Positions 48,078 through 55,439 of a stretch of DNA of 64,000 nucleotides are shown here, one piece after another (position 1 is the stretch's first letter; every line of letters begins with the position of its first letter). Made by a program: the position numbers and the translations under genes. Source of the DNA: Methanolobus psychrotolerans (GTDB lineage Archaea > Halobacteriota > Methanosarcinia > Methanosarcinales > Methanosarcinaceae); the NCBI RefSeq assembly GCF_002243045.1, contig NZ_MBKP01000001.1, forward strand, positions 1-64,000, in the 5' to 3' direction. The notes under the pieces are model-generated. The model was not told the DNA's origin. It was given only the letters and a program-made list of their open reading frames with translations, and searched no databases.

Positions 48078-48436
48078 AGAGACGAAAATATACCCGCATG
48101 AGGCTGATAGATAACGAAGAAGAGCAGAACCCCCTTACAGGGGTTGCCAACCTCTTTGACATTGCAATGGTGTTCTCTGTAGCACTGCTGGTTGCACTTG
48201 TCATGTCATACCAGCTTCCTGAACTGCTGAGTCCCACAGATGACATTACTATCGTGAAGAATCCCGGACAGGAAGACATGAAGATAATCATCAAGGAAGA
48301 AGGCAAGCCTATTGAAGTTCTGAACATGACCGACCAGATCGACGGTGGAACAGGAGAAGCTCTTGGTACGGCTTACAGATTGGCTGATGGCAGGATAGTG
48401 TATGTACCAAATGAAGAGAATGAAACTGTAGTATGA
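48074..48436 (+). CDS. DUF2149 protein, probable ExbD/TolR-like partner
   Basis: 120 residues with one membrane helix (about 28-47, VANLFDIAMVFSVALLVALV) and a short C-terminal extracellular part. Topology (cytoplasmic N-terminus, single helix, outside tail) matches ExbD/TolR, the partner of TolQ/ExbB channels, and the DUF2149 family is regularly fused or next to such channels. GTG start inside GGAGAGTGA, overlapping the upstream stop. No TonB is expected in an archaeon; the S-layer protein upstream is a candidate outer partner. Confidence 0.8.
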   Translation: MKRRKYTRMRLIDNEEEQNPLTGVANLFDIAMVFSVALLVALVMSYQLPELLSPTDDITIVKNPGQEDMKIIIKEEGKPIEVLNMTDQIDGGTGEALGTAYRLADGRIVYVPNEENETVV

Positions 48437-48451
48437 ACACATAAGAATGGA

Positions 48452-48676
48452 ATGTCTGAAATAAAAATTGGAGTATGCGGGATTGCCTGTGAGAAATGTC
48501 CCATAATGAAAAGAGCTGGTGTCCAAATGAGAAAAATGGCTGCATTGCAAAACCGAATAAAAAACCTAATCAAAGATTTAAGAAATAATTCGATATATGC
48601 TTCATGCTCATATGCTGACAAGGCCTGCTATGGCAAATACTGTAACGACCATAGTTATGTAAAGGAATACTATTAA
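48452..48676 (+). pseudogene. Frameshifted DUF3795 cysteine-rich protein
   Basis: The ORF begins like a DUF3795 protein (KIGVCGIACEKCP) but the expected second motif appears in a different frame: starting near 48511 the +1 frame reads SWCPNEKNGCIAKPNK, typical of the family, then hits a stop. The original frame regains a Cys pattern at the end (CSYADKACYGKYC). Two compensating shifts or a decayed copy explain this. As it stands, the protein (74 aa) would lack the central cysteines and probably does not bind its cofactor. Confidence 0.6.
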
Positions 48677-48813
48677 TCCTACTTTAGTCGCACTAATTAT
48701 AGCTTTATTATTCATTATTATGCCTCTGTTTTATATATGCACTGATAGAATATAACGATATTCGAACATTAAATATATACAATGAATTATATGATTGGGT
48801 GATATTTGGTTTG

Positions 48814-48872
48814 ATCGGGAAGTGTCCCGATTCGAGAGTAGTTATACAGCGATCTGCAAATCATGTTTGCAG
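48814..48872 (-). terminator. Two hairpins after the YbaY-like lipoprotein gene
   Basis: ATCGGGA/TCCCGAT (48814-48831, loop AGTG) and CTGCAAA/TTTGCAG (48854-48872, loop TCATG) stand in tandem just beyond the stop of the minus-strand gene at 48889. No long T-run follows, so they may protect the 3' end rather than terminate. The rest of 48677-48888 has no gene. Confidence 0.45.
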
Positions 48873-48888
48873 GGATTTTAGATTATTA

Positions 48889-49395
48889 TCAGATCATTTC
48901 CACATGAACATCAAGCTCATGTACGCCGGGTTCGGTAGGAACCGGGTTGTGCCAGGTACTATAATAATCACCATTTGAAAGACTACCGTCACCGTCTACA
49001 TCCACATGTACTGAAAGTGAATATGTCCTTCTTTCTTCAAGTTCGGGGTACTGGATAATGTATGGTACCGGCTGAATGTCATTGGTATTCATGGAAACTC
49101 CAATGATGGAGTCTTCTGATATTATAGTGGATGCAACATCCTGAAGACTGACATCCTCTACTTCCAGGTATACAGTAGCATTGGAGAAAGATTCCACAGG
49201 TTCATCAAAGATTATCATTCCCTGAATTGTATTTTCTTCAGAAACCTGATTTTCATCTAATTCATTAATTATACTATCATCTACTCCACCTGTTTCATTT
49301 GTAGGTTCTTCATTATCAGTTCCAGTACATCCCATTGAAAATGCAGAAGCCATTATTAGTAACATTGCCAGGCTGAATATAATATATCTACTCAT
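48889..49395 (-). CDS. YbaY-like lipoprotein
   Basis: A 168-residue exported lipoprotein: signal peptide with lipobox FSMGC (C23), an acidic linker (EEPTNETGGVDDSIINELDE), then a beta-rich domain with the YbaY pattern (GMIIFDEPVESFSNATVYLEV and PYIIQYPELEERRTYSLSVHV). In YbaY-type domains this fold is a small beta barrel of unknown ligand. It ends VHELDVHVEMI. Standing alone, divergent from the Cache-cupin lipoprotein gene with 283 nt between; both are surface proteins and may share regulation. Confidence 0.8.
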   Translation of the reverse strand: MSRYIIFSLAMLLIMASAFSMGCTGTDNEEPTNETGGVDDSIINELDENQVSEENTIQGMIIFDEPVESFSNATVYLEVEDVSLQDVASTIISEDSIIGVSMNTNDIQPVPYIIQYPELEERRTYSLSVHVDVDGDGSLSNGDYYSTWHNPVPTEPGVHELDVHVEMI

Positions 49396-49678
49396 CTCGA
49401 TTATTCCCTTTTTTTGAACTACATGAACAAATGGTTCTTTTGATATAATTCATTTATGTAAGCTACAAAATGATATGTAGTATTAAAAATCAGCGTCTTA
49501 ATCACTTTTTGAAGAAAAATGCAATGGAGATGTCAGTAATATTAATAAGTAAGATATAGTATTAACTAATTAGCATCGTTTGTAAATTATAATATTGGTT
49601 TTTATATGTCAGTTAACAAACACAATTGTAACGTGATTTGCATTTTAATTTTAATTTTAATTTTACAGGTGTTATAAT
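49396..49678. promoter_or_regulatory. Divergent spacer with a TTTTAA run
   Basis: AT-rich. TTTTAA is repeated about four times at 49643-49665, just before the ribosome site AGGTGT of the cupin gene. No gene is seen. Confidence 0.4.
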
Positions 49679-50626
49679 ATGAATGGTTTTAAAAAAATAT
49701 CATGTGTTCTTTTTGTCACAATTATGTTACTGGCAGTTGCTGGTTGTGTGCAATCAGAAAATACAACCCCAGATGAGCAGGATGCTGCTGACTCTTTTGA
49801 GCAGGAAGTTCAAACAACAGAAGAAGATACTGTCGGACTGGCTTTCCAGAAAGAGGCCACAATCTCTCTGGTCAATGAAGCTGTCGAGCTTATGAATGAA
49901 AACGGAGAACTTGCATTTGATGAGTTCAGGAAAAAAGACAGCAAGTGGTTCCATGATGATACATACCTTAGCATATGGACAACTGAAGGAATACGTGTAG
50001 CTTACGCTCCCAATGTCAGCTGTGAGGGCGAAAACGTATCCGGCCTTAAAGATTATGACGGTAATCCTCTTGGCAAACTTTTCATAGATACGGCCCTTAG
50101 TGAAGATGGCCAGGGATGGATCGATTACCAGTGGCCAAAACCTGGTGAGACTTCTCCTGCCCTGAAGTATACATTCGTCAAGAGAGCTTCGATCGGTGAT
50201 CAGGTATACCTTGTGACTTCCGGTTTCTATGTAGATGATTACGTCTACACCAATAATCTTCAAGACATTGATTATTTCACACGCTTTGGAACTGTATCAC
50301 TTGGAAATCTCCTTCATCCGGGAACAGTTGACAAAGACCTGGGTGTGGATTACAGCATTGCACATGTGATCATCAAACCGGGCGGTTCCATTGACCCTCA
50401 CATGATGACAAATCCTGAAGTTCATTATGTTCTTGCAGGTGAAGGTGTACTTTACATAGAAGATGTGCCATTTGAACTGAGTGAGGGACTAATTGTACTT
50501 GTGCCTGCAAACTCAAAGCAGCACACAGAGAACACAGGAGATTCTGATCTTGAGTTCTTTGCCATAGACCAGCCTGCGTGGGCAGAGGAGAATGAAGAAA
50601 TGGCGGAGTCAACTACCCACGACTAA
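49679..50626 (+). CDS. Lipoprotein with a Cache domain fused to a cupin domain
   Basis: A 315-residue exported lipoprotein (lipobox AVAGC, C23). Residues about 58-205 form a single Cache-type sensor domain: LVNEAVELMNENGELAFDEF, the ligand-pocket YLSIWTTEGIRVAY and GWIDYQWPKPGE. Residues about 225-300 are a cupin 2 domain (PHMMTNPEVHYVLAGEGVLY, then LVPANSKQHTENTGD). Cache domains normally sit on membrane receptors; a free lipoprotein with a metal-binding cupin is unusual and suggests an extracellular sensor or binding protein. The last residues and stop (STTHD) come from a transposon-end hairpin, so the original C-terminus was probably replaced. Confidence 0.85.
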   Translation: MNGFKKISCVLFVTIMLLAVAGCVQSENTTPDEQDAADSFEQEVQTTEEDTVGLAFQKEATISLVNEAVELMNENGELAFDEFRKKDSKWFHDDTYLSIWTTEGIRVAYAPNVSCEGENVSGLKDYDGNPLGKLFIDTALSEDGQGWIDYQWPKPGETSPALKYTFVKRASIGDQVYLVTSGFYVDDYVYTNNLQDIDYFTRFGTVSLGNLLHPGTVDKDLGVDYSIAHVIIKPGGSIDPHMMTNPEVHYVLAGEGVLYIEDVPFELSEGLIVLVPANSKQHTENTGDSDLEFFAIDQPAWAEENEEMAESTTHD

Positions 50627-50645
50627 AGTCGTGGGCTTCTTTCCT
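50611..50645. mobile_element. Solitary IS200/IS605-type end hairpin
   Basis: CCCACGAC (50616-50623), loop TAAA, GTCGTGGG (50628-50635), with flanks AACTACC on the left and GGCTTCTT on the right. The TnpB element at 55.4 kb has the same flanks (AACTACC, AGGCTTCTT) around its own hairpin (55445-55467), but different stem bases. This is therefore a lone right end or MITE-like scar, fused to the Cache-cupin gene. Confidence 0.65.
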
Positions 50646-50667
50646 TAAACCGTCGTGATTTTTATGG

Positions 50668-50910
50668 TTTGATGTTTCGTTAGAACAAGCACCAAAAGAT
50701 ATTGGAACTTCTGATGTTGTTGAGGAAGAATTCCTTGTGCTGCGATAAACAAAAAATGAATATCATGATTCATGGAACGATATCAAGGTCAATATCTGCA
50801 GAAGACCGAGAACAAGACCTATTGAAGTTCTCGCCAATCCCGATTATATCGATGTCGATATAAGGTGGTATCTTAAATGCAGAGCGATAATAAGCAACAT
50901 ACCCCATCAA
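50668..50910 (+). pseudogene. Decayed ORF with an internal stop, unrecognised
   Basis: In one plus frame the sequence reads WFDVSLEQAPKDIGTSDVVE...FLVLR, a stop at 50747, then KNEYHDSWNDIKVN and RTRPIEVLANPDYIDVDIRW to a stop near 50910. The composition looks protein-like on both sides of the stop. No family was recognised, and there is no start codon or ribosome site. It probably is the end of a gene broken by the IS end at 50616. Confidence 0.4.
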
Positions 50911-50963
50911 TAGAAGGAATAGTAAGCGAAAAAAAAGAGATTGACCAGATGGTCAATCGCTAA
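50844..50963 (+). CDS. Candidate 28-residue small ORF with palindromic upstream site
   Basis: ATG 50877 opens a 28-codon ORF (MQSDNKQHTPSIEGIVSEK...). It has a good ribosome site AAGGTGGT 8 nt upstream, and just before that a perfect palindrome TTATATCGA-TG-TCGATATAA (50844-50863). The peptide is charged and has no membrane segment. The 3' part overlaps the terminator of the minus-strand gene. No homologue is recognised; the arrangement of palindrome, ribosome site and ATG is the only support. Confidence 0.3.
50929..50958 (-). terminator. Terminator of the MscS-like gene
   Basis: GATTGACC (50939-50946), loop AGAT, GGTCAATC (50951-50958) form an 8-bp stem followed, on the minus strand, by a run of eight T (50929-50936). 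Confidence 0.8.
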
Positions 50964-50985
50964 ACAAAAGACACAATGTGGGACT

Positions 50986-51906
50986 TTATTTCTTTTCTTT
51001 TGCATAGGCTACAAGGGCGTCTTTTATACCCCACTTGAATGCTACAACAATTGCCACACCCCATGCAAGCGGACCTATCAGGATATAGAATATACTGGTG
51101 TCTATGAGCATTGCATCCAGTGCAAGCAGTATTATCACAAGTGAAAGAAAACCCCTAAGTGCGGGTATCCATATGTTTGCACCTTCCACATTCACATTTT
51201 TCATCATGTTTCCTATGTAATCTGCAAACAGATCTATTGCCAGAAGTCCTATCAACAATATCAGTACTCCTGCGAACAGGTTGGGCAGGTAGGTCAGAAT
51301 AGCTTGTACTATTCCTGCAATCATTTCCAGTTTCAAGATGTCTAGTGCAGCAATAATGAATATCAGGTATCCAAACAGTTTCACAATTCCGGCTATAACT
51401 CCTGAAGAAGTCAGATTACTGCTCTTCATTGCAGCACCCATGGATGTTCGTTCTACACGTTCGTCCAGACCTGCTGCTATGAGGACATTCTTGAGAAGAT
51501 CTGTAATGAAATCAACAACAAGCAATCCTATTATCAGTACTACCAGTGAAGAAAGTATTAGTGGTATGTACAGGATGATCTGCGTGATGAAAGCTGCAAC
51601 GATCTGTATCTGGAGAAGGTCAATAATAATTACGGCAAAGATGAAGTAAATAAACCATTTAATGACACTTTCAAACAGTCCTACTGTAGTTATTCCCGTC
51701 CTCGCTATCATTCCACCAATCGATGTTTTATCGATCAGGTCATCAAGTCCGATCTTATCCAGAACTTTTGCACCTATTTTACCAAGAGCTTTCCCTGCAA
51801 TCAGACCGACTACAAGAAGTACGATCACTGCTATTAAGGTTGGAAGGAAAGCGATCATCTGATCAAACATATCGTATACACTACCCATTATCTGCGATGT
51901 TGCCAT
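50986..51906 (-). CDS. Multi-pass membrane protein with conserved TM-helix (MscS-related) repeats
   Basis: 306 residues from ATG 51906 (MATSQIMGSVYDMF), which has AAAGGAGTG upstream; an in-frame upstream start would add 16 residues without support. Hydrophobic segments alternate with the conserved-TM-helix repeats, e.g. AGKALGKIGAKVLDKIGLDD, VDFITDLLKNVLIAAGLDE and LFADYIGNMMKNV. This is the MscS-related domain found before many mechanosensitive channel pores; here it occurs without the beta-domain. The likely role is a small channel or a regulator of one. Ends with a terminator hairpin. Confidence 0.82.
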   Translation of the reverse strand: MATSQIMGSVYDMFDQMIAFLPTLIAVIVLLVVGLIAGKALGKIGAKVLDKIGLDDLIDKTSIGGMIARTGITTVGLFESVIKWFIYFIFAVIIIDLLQIQIVAAFITQIILYIPLILSSLVVLIIGLLVVDFITDLLKNVLIAAGLDERVERTSMGAAMKSSNLTSSGVIAGIVKLFGYLIFIIAALDILKLEMIAGIVQAILTYLPNLFAGVLILLIGLLAIDLFADYIGNMMKNVNVEGANIWIPALRGFLSLVIILLALDAMLIDTSIFYILIGPLAWGVAIVVAFKWGIKDALVAYAKEKK

Positions 51907-52121
51907 CTTTAACACTCCTTTTGATTTATTTTGTATGTAGATGCCACAACCCACGAGACATCTTTCCCGTTTTACATACTAAGTAACCATTGTATACTAT
52001 TCTATTTAAGTTAGTTCCCTTATGCAATCCTGAATCAGCAAACAATATTCTCTTGATTTTGTTATCCTTCTTTTTCAATCCTGAAATCATCATCGATATA
52101 GCTTAAACACCATTGAACTTT

Positions 52122-52143
52122 AACTTATAATCTGATGTCAGAT
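52122..52143 (+). promoter_or_regulatory. Rubrerythrin promoter with palindrome
   Basis: TTATAA (52125-52130) is a TATA candidate followed at once by ATCTGA-TG-TCAGAT (52130-52143), a 6-bp inverted repeat with 2-nt spacer. The palindrome centre GATGTC is the same as that of the palindrome at 50844-50863. An operator at this position could block transcription. The rest of 51907-52229 holds no gene. Confidence 0.4.
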
Positions 52144-52229
52144 GCCAGTCAAAATTGTTTACAGATAGCTGCTAATCTAATATGTGCATGAACTATTGGT
52201 AATAAGATAACAGATTTAAGGAGATATAT

Positions 52230-52721
52230 ATGAGTTCAAAAGATAATCTTAAAGCAGCCTTTACTGGTGAATCGATAGCAAACAGGACATACCTAGCTTT
52301 TGCAAAAAAAGCAGATGATGAAGGCTATCCACAGGTTGCTAAACTATTCAGGGCTACTGCTGCTGCTGAAACAGTCCATGCTTTTAATCACCTCCAGTGC
52401 ATGGGTGGGATTGGAACTACAATGGAGAACCTGAAAGAGGCCATAAATGGGGAAACATACGAATTTGAAGAAATGTACCCTAAATTCATAGAAGAAGCAA
52501 AAACCGAAGGTGACAACAGAGCTCTCTGGAGCTTTGAAGTTGCAAACAAAGTAGAAAAGATCCATGCCAGATTGTATAAAAAAGCTCTTGAAGAACTCGG
52601 AAGCAATGAAGAGGTCGATTACTACGTATGCAGTGTCTGTGGCCATACTCACGAAGGTAAACCTGAAGATAACTGTCCTATTTGCGGGGCACCTGCCTCT
52701 AAGTTTGATAAGATCGAGTGA
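52230..52721 (+). CDS. Rubrerythrin
   Basis: A 163-residue non-haem di-iron peroxidase that reduces hydrogen peroxide in anaerobes. The four-helix part has the Glu/His iron ligands (FTGESIANRTYLAFAKKADD, then AAAAETVHAFNH and a later KVEKIHARLY), and the C-terminal rubredoxin-like zinc/iron site reads CSVCGHTHEG...CPICGAP. ATG start with AGGAGATAT ribosome site. A T-rich hairpin-like end (GAGCT/AGCTC then TTTTT near 52786) is the likely terminator. With the peroxiredoxin at 19.2 kb this is the oxidative-stress set of the window. Confidence 0.95.
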   Translation: MSSKDNLKAAFTGESIANRTYLAFAKKADDEGYPQVAKLFRATAAAETVHAFNHLQCMGGIGTTMENLKEAINGETYEFEEMYPKFIEEAKTEGDNRALWSFEVANKVEKIHARLYKKALEELGSNEEVDYYVCSVCGHTHEGKPEDNCPICGAPASKFDKIE

Positions 52722-52922
52722 ATACTTAAAGTGCAATGTATAGAATAGTGCAAAAACTGAGGGAGCTGACAGATGAGGAAAAGCTCTCTTTTTGTTACAA
52801 TTTAGGTAACTATTCAGCCGGATTATTGCTAATGAGACAAAAAATACTATGACTTCATTATAAGCATTAAACAAATATTTCCTTCATATCATAAAAACAT
52901 CTACTGATCGGAGGGGATTTGC

Positions 52923-53048
52923 ATAGACTGCAAAGAAATACTTGCAGTTTATGAAGCTGGTCCTGAAGCAGTAGTCGAACTTGTAACTCGATTATTTGGA
53001 GTTATTGAACAACAAGCTCTCCAAAATTACAGAGTTGATTGTGAATGA
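52923..53048 (+). pseudogene. N-terminal fragment of an IS66-type transposase
   Basis: 41 codons reading DCKEILAVYEAGPEAVVELV...LFGVIEQQALQNYRVDCE, then stop. The pattern K-E-(I/L)-L-x-(I/V)-Y-x-x-G-P-E-A-V is the N-terminus of IS66/TnpC transposases. GAGGGG lies 6 nt before an ATA where ATG is expected (52923). The catalytic part is absent, so this is a dead remnant. 53049-53258 has no gene. Confidence 0.7.
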
Positions 53049-53258
53049 AGAAATAAGCTTGCCGGAAGTAAGCCCTGCTGAATAGTTACAAAATAAATTG
53101 TTGAAATCACATATTGTTGTTCATTTATATCAGATTTGCACTGGTCATGCAGCCACATTGAGAACAATAATATATAGAATTCATGCCAAGTTTCTGTTTT
53201 TTTAATGGATTCCTGCAATATTTACAGGACTTTTTTGATTCTTGTTCCATTTTCCCCC

Positions 53259-53420
53259 TCACTCGTATAACATTACAGCTTCATCACACAACAATACGAA
53301 TTCTACGCTTGCTGTGTTTTTCTTAGTCCAGTAATCACAGACCTTGCAGATCTGTATGTCTCTTGGATCATCGGCATACAATGTGTTATGACATTCCGGA
53401 CATTTTGTTAATAATCCCAT
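53259..53420 (-). CDS. Small zinc-ribbon protein, 53 residues
   Basis: ATG 53420 with GGAGAT ribosome site 5 nt upstream. The residues start MGLLTKCPECHNTLYADD and continue ICKVCDYW, giving a CxxC-CxxC zinc ribbon, then an acidic C-terminus with FVLLCDEAVMLYE. Soluble, possibly a small nucleic-acid- or protein-binding factor. Function is unknown. It follows the candidate RNA at 53455-53655 in the same direction, and could share its transcript or be terminated from it. Confidence 0.75.
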   Translation of the reverse strand: MGLLTKCPECHNTLYADDPRDIQICKVCDYWTKKNTASVEFVLLCDEAVMLYE

Positions 53421-53454
53421 TTTGATCTCCTTTCGAAAGAAACTATAATTAAAA

Positions 53455-53655
53455 ACTCACAGCAGAAAGAAGGATGAAGCAGTACCATACAGTTAGCAAC
53501 ATCCTTCTCCCTTAAGGCCCTTCATCAAGCCTTGCAGTGAGTCCACTCCCATATTTGTGCCGCTCTACCTACATCTCACGCCTGCTTAAGAAAACCCCCG
53601 TTTCCAACCCGCACGCATGTACGATTGAGAATATCTTTCAATTCCCGATTCCTTT
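53455..53655 (-). ncRNA. Candidate structured non-coding RNA or leader
   Basis: A GC-rich block within AT-rich DNA, transcribed toward lower coordinates. A TATA box (CTATAAATAAAAG, complement of about 53667-53679) precedes it. The 3' end has a 9-bp hairpin AGAAGGATG/CATCCTTCT (53467-53508 region, complement) and a T-run (GAGTTTTTAATT). Other pairing includes AAGGC/GCCTT and GTGAG/CTCAC. It does not fit archaeal SRP RNA, RNase P RNA, 5S rRNA or a tRNA, whose conserved words are missing. It may be an independent RNA or the leader of the zinc-ribbon gene. Confidence 0.5.
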
Positions 53656-53659
53656 TGTG

Positions 53660-54213
53660 TTATTTCTTTTATTTATAGATTATCTTTAAGAATTTATTAC
53701 ACGATAGTAAATTATAACGCCATTATAATTTCAACCATAAATTTATTAAAAAATTCCCAGAAGTCAATAACTATATTTGTTTAACGGTATTTTAAAAATC
53801 GAGTCCAAATTTGCCTGAACATGTTATTGATTTTATGAAAATTAGCCATAACTTGAGGCAGACATCTGGTGTAAAATCGATAGCTTTCAGGCAAGAATAC
53901 TCCTTAACCGAAGACCAATGAACTTTCTTTAAAATATCGGTTCTTCTTCAGCCCTTCTATCCATTTGTAGAACCTTTATAAACACTGCTTACTGTCGTGT
54001 TTCGCCCAAACGGGGCCTTATCTGACCTTTCAACAGATTCAACATATAGTTGTGATAAATACTTCAAAACTCATACTGTAGTTAGGCATTTAACGAACTG
54101 ATTAATTCACGGTCATAAAGGCATACTTTCACAACTAATTTGTTATTAGAAAAACGCTAACATAGCAAATTGAAAGCAATCTTCAACCTGTCGGCTTTAG
54201 AATTAGAACAAAA
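53660..54213. other. Intergenic scar region with a repeated 22-bp word
   Basis: AT-rich with no intact gene. 53899-53920 is the exact reverse complement of 6689-6710. On the minus strand the surrounding frame reads KKVHWSSVKEYSCLKAIDF and LKLWLIFIK, a protein-like fragment of unknown family that may be a transposase remnant. No ribosome site or start is seen. Confidence 0.4.
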
Positions 54214-54285
54214 AGCCCCCGGGGGGATTTGAACCCCCGACCTGCTGATTACGAATCAGCCGCTATACCCCTAAGCCACAGAGGC
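54214..54285 (-). tRNA. tRNA-Thr (anticodon CGT)
   Basis: On the minus strand the acceptor GCCTCTG pairs with CGGGGGC, with U as the discriminator base, usual for archaeal threonine tRNA. The anticodon arm is GCTGA-TTCGTAA-TCAGC (anticodon CGT), and the T arm is GGGGG-TTCAAAT-CCCCC. About 72 nt, no intron, CCA not encoded. Confidence 0.95.
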
Positions 54286-54334
54286 AATATGAACGACTCT
54301 ATAATCGTATATAATGATTTAACGATTTCGCTTA

Positions 54335-54423
54335 TAACTACCTAACTAATAACTACCTAACTAATAACTACCTAACTAATAACTACCTAACTAATAACTA
54401 CCTAACTAATAACTACCTAACTA
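54335..54423. repeat. 15-bp tandem repeat, six copies, ending inside trm5
   Basis: Unit TAACTACCTAACTAA begins at 54335, 54350, 54365, 54380, 54395 and 54410; the last copy is one base off and overlaps the final codons and stop of trm5. On the minus strand each unit has stop codons in more than one frame. The unit contains AACTACC, the same word that borders the IS200/IS605-type hairpins at 50.6 and 55.4 kb. Confidence 0.92.
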
Positions 54424-55421
54424 TATACCCTCACTTCAATGCAGACATTGAACTGGTGTGGGGCATAGGAACGGACGATCCTCGTATCAAAAACATCGGT
54501 TTTTCTGCCTGCCCTTTCTGCTGCTTCCATGATGAGCTTCAGGGAGCTAGCGAAAAGATCGCCCTCTTGTGTGATACCATAATAGTGAATAATTGCATTT
54601 GAGGCGCACAGTTTCATGGCAGCGTCAAGGAACTCGTGAGCATTGTGAGGAAGATTCATGATTACATGGTCGGCCATCGAGGCGAACTTTTCAGCTTCCA
54701 GGTTTGCATCACCTTCTATTGCCATTACGTTGACAGTGGAGTTAAGCCCGATGTTACGGCGCAGAAACTCCACTGCATCAGGGTTCTTATCGATGGCAAT
54801 AACCTGGATTTCAGGGCTTTTTTTTGCGATCATGATGCTGTAAGGACCAACGCCTGCAAACATATCCACTACTGTCTGGCCTTCCTTTACCTGTGCCAGG
54901 ATACGTGAACGCTCCGTAGCCAGGCGGGGAGTGAAGTATGCCCTCTCCAGATCGATGTAGTATCTGCAACCATATTCCCTGTGGATGGTGGAAGTTCTGT
55001 CCTCGCCGGCAACCGTTCTGAACCTGCGGGTCCTGAACTCTCCCTCAACAGGTCCCAGGGCAGCAAGCACTGTCTTAACGTTCTTCTTAACCTGCATGAT
55101 AGCATCGGCAACCTTCATTGGCTCATATGTACCATCTTCGATGAGTGCGATATCTCCTATCACTTCAAAATGTGGCACTTCATCTAGCAAGTCCTCAAAC
55201 TTAAGCTGCCCCTCCTGCTCCTCAAAATCATATTCAGTAAACTCGAGTTCTCCGGGAAGCTCCTGAAGTATTTCCTCCTGCGGTTCTTCTATCAGAGGCA
55301 GATACAAAAACTCTTCTTCTGAACAGATTCTGCATGAATTATCGAGCAGGTTCATTTCCAGAAGTGCTCTGCGTATGGGTTCGCCTTCTCTCTTTAAAAC
55401 CTTGATGCAACTTTTTCTCAT
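54417..55421 (-). CDS. trm5: tRNA (guanine37-N1)-methyltransferase, archaeal Trm5
   Basis: Methylates G37 next to the anticodon using S-adenosylmethionine, preventing frameshifts; in archaea it also starts wyosine synthesis. 334 residues from ATG 55421 (a GTG two codons earlier is less likely; AGGT lies upstream of the ATG). N-terminal D1/D2 regions recognise the tRNA, then REYGCRYYIDLERAYFTPRLATER, SAM motif VVDMFAGVGPYSIMIAK, AIDKNPDAVEFL and the active-site IMNLPHNAHEFL. The last three residues (VYS) and stop lie in the 15-bp tandem array. Confidence 0.95.
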   Translation of the reverse strand: MRKSCIKVLKREGEPIRRALLEMNLLDNSCRICSEEEFLYLPLIEEPQEEILQELPGELEFTEYDFEEQEGQLKFEDLLDEVPHFEVIGDIALIEDGTYEPMKVADAIMQVKKNVKTVLAALGPVEGEFRTRRFRTVAGEDRTSTIHREYGCRYYIDLERAYFTPRLATERSRILAQVKEGQTVVDMFAGVGPYSIMIAKKSPEIQVIAIDKNPDAVEFLRRNIGLNSTVNVMAIEGDANLEAEKFASMADHVIMNLPHNAHEFLDAAMKLCASNAIIHYYGITQEGDLFASSLKLIMEAAERAGRKTDVFDTRIVRSYAPHQFNVCIEVRVYS

Positions 55422-55439
55422 GTTCACGTACCTATGGTG

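Noticed and set aside
49754-50263. Long minus-strand frame opposite the Cache-cupin gene
   Set aside because: Antisense shadow without ribosome site; the plus frame has a lipobox and two domains.
53455-53655. SRP RNA, RNase P RNA or 5S rRNA
   Set aside because: None of the conserved sequence blocks of these RNAs is present.
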